Source: Odontesthes bonariensis
Lineage: Eukaryota > Chordata > Actinopteri > Atheriniformes > Atherinopsidae
Direction of reading: 5' to 3'
Assembly: GCF_027942865.1 (NCBI RefSeq)
Contig: NC_134510.1
Span: forward strand, 6,792,001-6,856,000
Length of the DNA stretch: 64,000 nucleotides
Part shown: in pieces, positions 49,173 to 64,000 of the stretch
Layout of the letters: the number at the start of each line of letters is the position of its first letter
Numbering within the stretch: position 1 is the stretch's first letter
The notes under the pieces: model-generated
What the model saw: only the letters and a program-made list of their open reading frames with translations
Databases searched by the model: none
Told to the model about the DNA's origin: nothing
Translations under genes and position numbers: made by a program

Positions 49173-50500
49173 ATCATGGACTGGTGAGCAGCTGAATTTT
49201 TTATTCATCCAAAGTGTATCCCGATTCCTCTTGCTAAATTGCAAAAATTAGCATCCTCAGTTCCCAAACAGTTTAAAGAGAAATGAAAGGGAAGGCTCAT
49301 GTAACACAATGGTAAAGCATGCCTCTATCCAAAATTCTTTTCTTGTGTTTCTTTAATGTGTGGTTGGCATCAAATTCCACATTTGTTCTTATTTTCTAAA
49401 TACAAGATGGTCAGTGAAGACTAGAGATAGCAAATAGATAAAGGTTAAGTTAAGGTGCAAACTATTTAACAATCTAAAGATTTAAGTTTTTAATGGTTAA
49501 ACTTAGTTGAAATAAAATATCAAACTAATCATAATTCACTCTACGCTGTTTGGAAATCAAGTATTTTTTCTTTATAACCTTAAATTGCTTTTAACTGGAA
49601 ATGTAACCAGTGTTCCAACTTACTGTTGCATTCCTTCAGAAATGTTACTATTGCTCTGGCATATTGTAGCCTGGTGACTATCATAAACTTATGTAACACC
49701 TGAATTCTCATAACTTGTGAGTCTGTGTCATGAGCTTTCAAGACACGCTTGATGTATTGAGTGAAAACTGACCAAACAGGTTTTAAGGCCTTTCTCTCCC
49801 ATCCCTTGGCTCTTTTGTTTCTTCTGCCCTATGAGGTGGAATATTCCTAATGTGCAGTTTCACCCTTCCTAAACCACAATACAATATTTTCTTTTTCTTT
49901 TGTCTTTGCTTTACTGCCTGTGCATCGCTACAGCCGATACTTATCTGATCTGCCCTTAAATAGGTTACAAGCTTGAAATCTTGGCCCAAGGGGGAAACAT
50001 GTGACAAGGCAAAAATAGCTCCACTCTCTCCCCTTGGAAACCAACCAGAATGCAGAAATAGTACTTTCTATTAGGGAAGATATACAGTATCTATGTCCTG
50101 TGTTCTAGTTTGTGATGCCCTTAGCTACTCTGTTAAATAGTTTTATGTCGATGAACAACGTTTGTTTTTGTATTACATAGAACACTGTACTACCTTGGTT
50201 CTTTAGTAAGAAAAATGGAACTGAACACATTTTGGCACCGCCTCTCCAAAGATGGTAACTACATAGCCTCTGTTCTGATAAAACAGAAGATAGGAATTTA
50301 CAGAAAGGCAGAAATCTGTGTTTGAACAGGCCCCCTCTTTGTCAACGTAACTGTGATATGGTGAGGTGGCTGTTGGTGAACATGGTGAACTTAATCAGAA
50401 GTACCTGTGATATATATATATTGTTGTAAAGTGATGCTTCAGGAGTATGACAGAAGATTTAATACTTTTGTTCAAGTAAAGGCTACGGAGTTATGCCAAG
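49173..50500. other. ywhaz 5' flank, nothing recognised
   Basis: No transposon family or gene was recognised in the 1.3 kb upstream of the ywhaz promoter motifs. Confidence 0.5.
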
Positions 50501-50506
50501 TGGTTA

Positions 50507-50686
50507 ACTACAACTCCCACAACCCCTTACGTTTTGTTGCCTAGGTAACGTTTGACGTCAGTCCTTCCCTGCTCCGGCTGTGTCTTGGACCGGTGTGATT
50601 GGAAGGAAACCCCGTTGACTGCATTCACTCGGAAGGTCTGAGAGAATCAGCTGTACCTTGGTACGCCGACATCTGCTAGTACTCAG
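50507..50686 (+). promoter_or_regulatory. ywhaz: ywhaz core promoter and non-coding first exon
   Basis: Within 54 bp lie ACTACAACTCCC (50507-50518, the ZNF143-type ACTACAANTCCC motif), GTTGCCTAGGTAAC (50536-50549, an RFX X-box, GTNRCC-N2-RGYAAC) and TGACGTCA (50553-50560, a full CRE). Transcription should begin just downstream. The first exon ends at 50686 with CAG/GTATGA and is spliced to 52794 (CTCTAG acceptor), nine bases before the ATG. The region continues into CpG-rich intron DNA to about 50.97 kb. Confidence 0.7.
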
Positions 50687-52793
50687 GTATGAAATGGCTA
50701 AATGTGAAAATAGCACTTTTGAGTTTGCGTAAATAATTCACATGGTTTCCTATTTAAAATCGAAAATAGCTTTTGGTAATAGAATCTCGTTGTTGCTCGT
50801 GCGGATGAGCGTGGCAGCGGCGCTCATCAAACTAAAGAACAATAGCTAGCACGGCTAACATTACAGTTGGGATGTGTCTAATGGCTGGTTTGAAACGAGG
50901 ACATTAAACGGGGAACGGGAAAGGTGTGTCGGTGTTACGGGCTGAAGCCGTCGTGCCGCTGTGGCTACAAACGTAAAAGCTATTTACTGAAGTAATGTGT
51001 TTGTAAAATGACATTTTAAAAATGTTCTTACCTTGATAGGGCAATTGTGATGGAAATGTATTGGCCCTGTGAAGTATTTGGTATCGCTAATAGATATATC
51101 TCGGCATTTATTCTCAGTTGGCATATTTACTAATGATGGCCCAAAGTTATTACATTATTGACACGTTGGTTTTTTATTGTTATGTGCCAATTACATTGTG
51201 TATTATTAAAACTATAAATCGAGATAAATTCAATTTTCACCTAATGGACAGCTAGCTAAGTTATACTATGCACGTGTTTTTAAGGCGTCTCATTATTTAA
51301 GTTTCTTGGCTTAGAATGGCAGAGAAACTTTGAAAATTTGAATCGTCCAGACCGTTTGTAAAACTGACTTTGAGAGCTTCTGTTTCAGGAAATAGTTGGC
51401 GCCATACTGGAAACGGGTCACGAGGGCCTAGCCGTTGTTTTTCATTTATTGAACTGATTTTTCTCTCCAGAAATCTGCCCGTCTGTTTACGAGCAGTGCC
51501 TTTCGGTCGGTTTTTAGCCAGGAAGCACAGACGTTGGTAATCGTTTGCCACGTCTAAATGCACTTTGAAGACTTTGGTTTCCGCTTGTTAGTCAGGCCAC
51601 AGGTACAGAGATGGGTGTGGTGCGTATGTTTGGGAGAAAGAGGGGGGCACATTCACCCTGGAGGCTGGACAGCTACTGGCTCAACTAACCATACCGAGAT
51701 TGCGGTATGGATTGTTTTTAGCAAAAAATTATTATTTACACGCGACTTAAACCATACATTTAAACGACTTTTTTGTTGTATTATATATCCACGAAAGTGG
51801 ATTCACTCGAGGCGTAACGACCAGGAGGAAATCGTCCGCCTATTCCGGTTGAAACTTAGTTCTTTTTTTTTCAATCGCATAGCTGAGGTGTTTCCGTACA
51901 TGTGCTCTTCTATTCGACAGGAATCTTACCACTTAACCGCCTGAAACAGTAGAATCGTTTATTTGGCCTCCCAGTTCTATATTGGTTATGAATGATAGAT
52001 GAAAAGTCTTTTCTTTTTTTCTTTTTTTGTCTCTTCTCTTCCCTGCTTCACTGGATGGATTTTGAACATGTTTCACACCATGAACTGTGAAATGGAAGGA
52101 AAAAAAAAAAAAGAAAAAAGAAGTGATTGATTATGTGCTAGCCCGCTGGCTATCTTTCATGGGTCAAACGGATGTGTGCTATCGATGTACCCATGTGTGT
52201 GTTTAAACGACTACATGTCTTAACCCTGTTATGTGCAACTGTTATACAGTTTTTGTGCTCTTACAGACTGTAAATTGAAAGGCTGATAATGGTTGCGGTA
52301 ATGCAGGGTTTAATGATTTCACCACTTCTTAAATTAAAATGCTTGGACTGTTTCTGATTAAAAGTGCAACTACTTCTGTCCTTCCCCTTTCTTGTTATTT
52401 AGTAACAAATTAATTTTTAACTCAAACATTCCTAATTTCTTTAGTTTGAGTACATAGTGAATATGTTTAGTTGTGCTCACACTCCCAGTAATTCCATAGC
52501 CTTAAACTTCCATGTGTGTAACTGTTTTACTTTTAATGGTGGCCAGATAAACAGTAACACCAAATACATCCAAGGATTCACACCTATTTGTGTTTTTTAT
52601 TTTCAGAGTTAACACAAATGTTTCCTGATACATTATATCCCGGTTTTACTTCTAGATGTTTCTTGGAAATGAGAACTTTTACGATTTGCTTATTAATTAT
52701 TTGAACTTATACATTGGTACCATCAAATGTGTTCTCTTGCTGCTTAATTAACCTTCAGCTTTCTCCTTTTCCTCTTTGCTTTCCATTCTCTAG
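50687..52793. other. ywhaz: ywhaz intron 1, no feature seen
   Basis: This intron separates the non-coding first exon from the ATG exon. Frames such as the one at 51558-51944 have no recognisable product. No transposon recognised. Confidence 0.5.
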
Positions 52794-52802
52794 TGAGCAG
52801 TC

Positions 52803-59973
<7,171 letters not shown>

Positions 59974-62195
59974 ACCAGACCCCCGTAGTCATTCCTGTCT
60001 GCTCGCCATCATCCCGCGTCATCTTCATCATGATCATCAACACTGCGAACACCTCATTATCAACATCCAACTCTCAATCTTTTTCTAAGCCTCTACTCAT
60101 CTCATTCCTTTCGGTTTACTATTTTATTGTGTAGTAACTGTGGGGAAAGGGGATGGGCTGGGAGGGTGAGTTTTTACACGGTGTGGTGGGAGGGTTCATC
60201 TGCATTTGGGGTTGGATGCTTGGTTGTTGACCTTTCCGAGTCAGATCTAGAGTGGTGTTGGATTATTACGGTGCTGGGTGAGAGGGAAAGTTCTCTGCTT
60301 GTGAAACATGCAGCAAGTTTAGAGTAAAAAAAATATATCATGACTATGTGTATCCCAGTTATGAATGGTGCTGTTTGAGTAAATTCATCTTTTGAAAACG
60401 CATCCATGGTTTCTTGAAAACAAGAGCCAGCTTCTTGCATCTGACTGAACGGCTGCTATGAGTACTAAGCAGGAGGAATTACAGAAGAGGTGAACACAGT
60501 GGTTGTGTAATGGGGAGTGCTGGAGATGGAGGGCAAGATTTTTTTCTTATAAGGGTTACATTCCATTTACTGTTAGTTATTCGACCTGCTACTCGATGTT
60601 TGCTTTTCTTTTTTTTTTTGTTTAACGTGCTGGGGGGCTGCTTTTGTATTTCTGTATATCAATTACGAGGTATAGAAAATTTCATGAACAAAAGAGCACA
60701 CAAACTTGTATTGTTACTGTTTTGTATCAGCACTGCAGTAAAAACAAATCCCAACTTTATGTAGTAACTGCTTTTTCAAAATGGGTTGTCTTTTGTTTTT
60801 TTGGGGGGGGGTCTTGGTTTAGGTTTTTTTTTTTTTTTCATTAACTGTTAAAAGGATAGTCTGTGGAGAAGATAGGATGGTTGTTGGGCTGATTTTCATA
60901 CTTAACTCACGAGCATAACTGTTATTTGGGGGAAAATGTGTGATTTCATGTAATTGGAATTAAAAAAATAATTAAAGTTTAGCTTGTGGTGTTTTTTTTT
61001 TACCCCAAGTTCACAGGTTTTAAAACCTGTTTTGTGATATTTTGCTGTATTGAGCATCCACATCAACTAAGTGCCCAATTTTATATTAAACACTACAACA
61101 AAGACTGAGGCTGTTATAAGGCAACCTCTATATAGTTGTAAAGCCTCAAGTGAGTTTTTTTTTTTTCCCCAACTGGGACTTTGTCAATGGTATTCAATTA
61201 ATTTAAATTCAATAGACAGACGTGTTGACCACATAAGGAGCACAGATGTCATTAATGATACTAATGAAGACAAGACGGTAATCAGTGAAATTGGAGCAGC
61301 AGAAGCTCCCATTAGTGGAATCACCTGTTCACCTCCTGCTATGACATCTAAACGTGTCATGAAAATGGTCAAATTTCCCGCTAGAAAGTGTTGCTGTCAA
61401 CGATATTTGTGCTAAAGCAGTACAATATGCAGACTAACATGTATCTGGGAATTTATACAGGAACATAAGGGGACAATTTCAAAGGTTAGAAATACTACAT
61501 GATTTAGAAATAAAAATCCCTTCATTTTTTAATCATGGGATTCAAAGATGTTTTCTTACAAACTCATTTCTAAGTGATGTTTGAAATCCGTCTGAACTTC
61601 TGGGTATGACTTCGAAACTGCCACGAGAGTACATGTGGGAAGGGCAGATATCAAAGAGGAAAGATGTGACTTCCCACAGAACTACAGTGACAGGAAATTG
61701 CTCTCACCTCCTTTTTGAGATCACATAAGAGCACAGTAAGCTGTGTGAGAAAGTAACGCTCTGGCCTATTTTCAGAACCAGTGTTTTAAGATCAGAACTA
61801 TGCACAAGAGCTGTAAATTATTAGTTGCTCTTTAGAGCCCCCTACATGTTTCATACCGAATTCTTCTAATATGCTTAGAAGCAGAATTGTCTGCTGAAAA
61901 ATGCACGTCCCCTGCAGGAGTTCTGTGCTCGTCCACGTAAATATAAAAACTACTGGGACAATTTAGTAGTGTTTTAAGTAACTCAGTTAAAACGGCAATG
62001 ATTGTCTAATTTATATATATATATATATATATATAAAAAAAAGGTAAATCAATATAAAATGTGGAAAAGCATTTTCTTTTTATGATTGGTTTTATCCGGG
62101 TATGAATTTGCTATGCAGAGTCCAGTCAAAGCAAACTTGTATGTGTTGAAAACACAACTTGATTTTTATACATATTAAAATGCACCTTATTCTAT
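59974..62195 (+). other. ywhaz: ywhaz 3' UTR (inferred)
   Basis: About 2.2 kb, U-rich and without recognised transposons, runs from the stop to an ATTAAA at 62174-62179, just before the pabpc1 promoter. The length resembles the long 3' UTR of mammalian YWHAZ. It contains an (AT)n run at about 62011-62034. Earlier cleavage sites are possible. Confidence 0.5.
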
Positions 62196-62282
62196 TCAAC
62201 AAGTGTCTTGAGCTGTTACCGTTTTACGATTAAAAAAGCCTTTAGAGAGAGAAGCCAAAAAGTGGTAAAAAATTAATTATAA

Positions 62283-62382
62283 AATATCGCGAGATATGTG
62301 ACGTCAACCTTGCTTTAGGTGACCGCGCCGTGGTTTCGACTGGGATCTGGAAACAGCCACTGCAGTTCCTCCTTTCGTTCCG
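62283..62382 (+). promoter_or_regulatory. pabpc1: pabpc1 promoter: TCGCGA palindrome, CRE, pyrimidine tract
   Basis: ATATCGCGAGATAT (62283-62296) is a perfect palindrome containing nine of ten bases of the TCTCGCGAGA promoter motif. TGACGTCA (62298-62305) follows after one base. TTCCTCCTTTCGTTCC (62366-62381) is a pyrimidine run that could hold the TOP-type start expected for pabpc1 mRNA. A downstream A-rich patch (62479-62497) may correspond to the autoregulatory oligo(A) of mammalian PABPC1 5' UTRs. All positions are inferred from motifs. Confidence 0.5.
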
Positions 62383-62940
62383 GTAATCCGTCTGCGTAGG
62401 GTGTGCTCCGGAGCTAGTCTCGGCACACATTTTATTATTATGAAACAAACCAAAAGCTAGAAAGCAACGCAGACATATTTTTATAAGAAAAACAAAAATC
62501 GGTGAAGCAGGATTTGATTTGCCAACCCAAGCAAAGCGAATAAGACGCTGCCTTCGATTAAGAACGAAAGACGGAACGAGACGAACGTTACCAGCTAAGC
62601 AACTAGCGTCATTGTTGAAAGCGTGGACAATTAGGGTTAGATATATTGTTGTTAATTATTTACCTTATTAAGGGAATTTTCCTCGTGTTATAATAAGTTA
62701 GACAGTTTGTTTCTTAGTTTACCGACAGCTGAGCTCTCTAGATAACCGAAGGAGCTGAAATTGCAAATTTTGAACTCTGAGCCATACCGGGTAGGCCACG
62801 TTCCGACATTTTGCTAATCAAGCTAAGTAGCCCACGTTGCTAACGATTAAAGTACATGTGTTTGTGCTCTTTGTAAACTACCAAAGAGCTCGAGTGAAGG
62901 CACCTCTTTATTTTGATTAAGTGTGTGAGACAGTCATTGA

Positions 62941-63955
<1,015 letters not shown>

Positions 63956-64000
63956 TAAGTGGAGCTACTGTCACACTTGTATGTATGAATCAATATTTGA

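Noticed and set aside
51558-51944. possible alternative coding first exon of ywhaz
   Set aside because: No donor in the right phase and no similarity to 14-3-3 N-termini. The known start exon at 52803 is complete.

Overview
The window is nuclear DNA from a teleost fish, probably a spiny-rayed one. It has spliced vertebrate genes with GT..AG introns, conserved 5'-3' gene order, and fish-typical transposons: Rex1, Maui/L2-type LINEs, tRNA-derived SINEs, Tc1, hAT, PIF/Harbinger, and Kolobok-like and ISL2EU-like elements. No bacterial, organellar or viral gene was seen. The species cannot be named from the sequence.

Five protein-coding genes were found, in this order: ncald (+, last two coding exons, 5973-9317), grhl2 (-, complete, 15 coding exons, 32501 down to 17352), znf706 (+, complete, 2 coding exons, 34452-35477), ywhaz (+, complete, 5 coding exons plus a non-coding first exon, 52803-59973) and pabpc1 (+, first three exons, 63007-63954, cut by the window end). 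This is the order and relative orientation I recall for human 8q22.3, so the window is an ordinary conserved syntenic block. The genes are not an operon. Their products are a neuronal calcium sensor, an epithelial transcription factor, a small zinc-finger protein, a phosphoserine adaptor and the poly(A)-binding protein, each with its own promoter.

Layout: 1-9.8 kb is ncald intron, two exons and 3' UTR. 9.8-16.2 kb is repeat-rich intergenic DNA with microsatellites and a decayed Tx1/L1-like LINE. 16.2-32.5 kb is grhl2, whose introns hold an L2 with a clean 13-bp target duplication, a Rex1 relic split by a hAT element, a TIR element and a Tc1 relic. 32.5-37 kb is the divergent grhl2/znf706 promoter region and znf706. 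37-50.5 kb is a transposon-dense gap containing a near full-length Rex1 interrupted by a Harbinger deletion derivative, a Harbinger 5' fragment, and an L2 whose tail region is stacked three times. 50.5-62.2 kb is ywhaz, whose last intron holds a three-level nested transposon. 62.2-64 kb is the pabpc1 promoter and first exons.

No new cellular system was found. The best material is in the transposons. The nested insertion at 57.72-59.45 kb is the strongest case: a related copy at 48.8-49.2 kb supplies the empty site, so both insertions can be read to the base with TAA and AT target duplications. The ywhaz promoter is also notable, with a tight ZNF143-type motif, RFX X-box and CRE. All exon models were built by eye from splice signals, reading-frame closure and remembered vertebrate homologues; no search or alignment was run.
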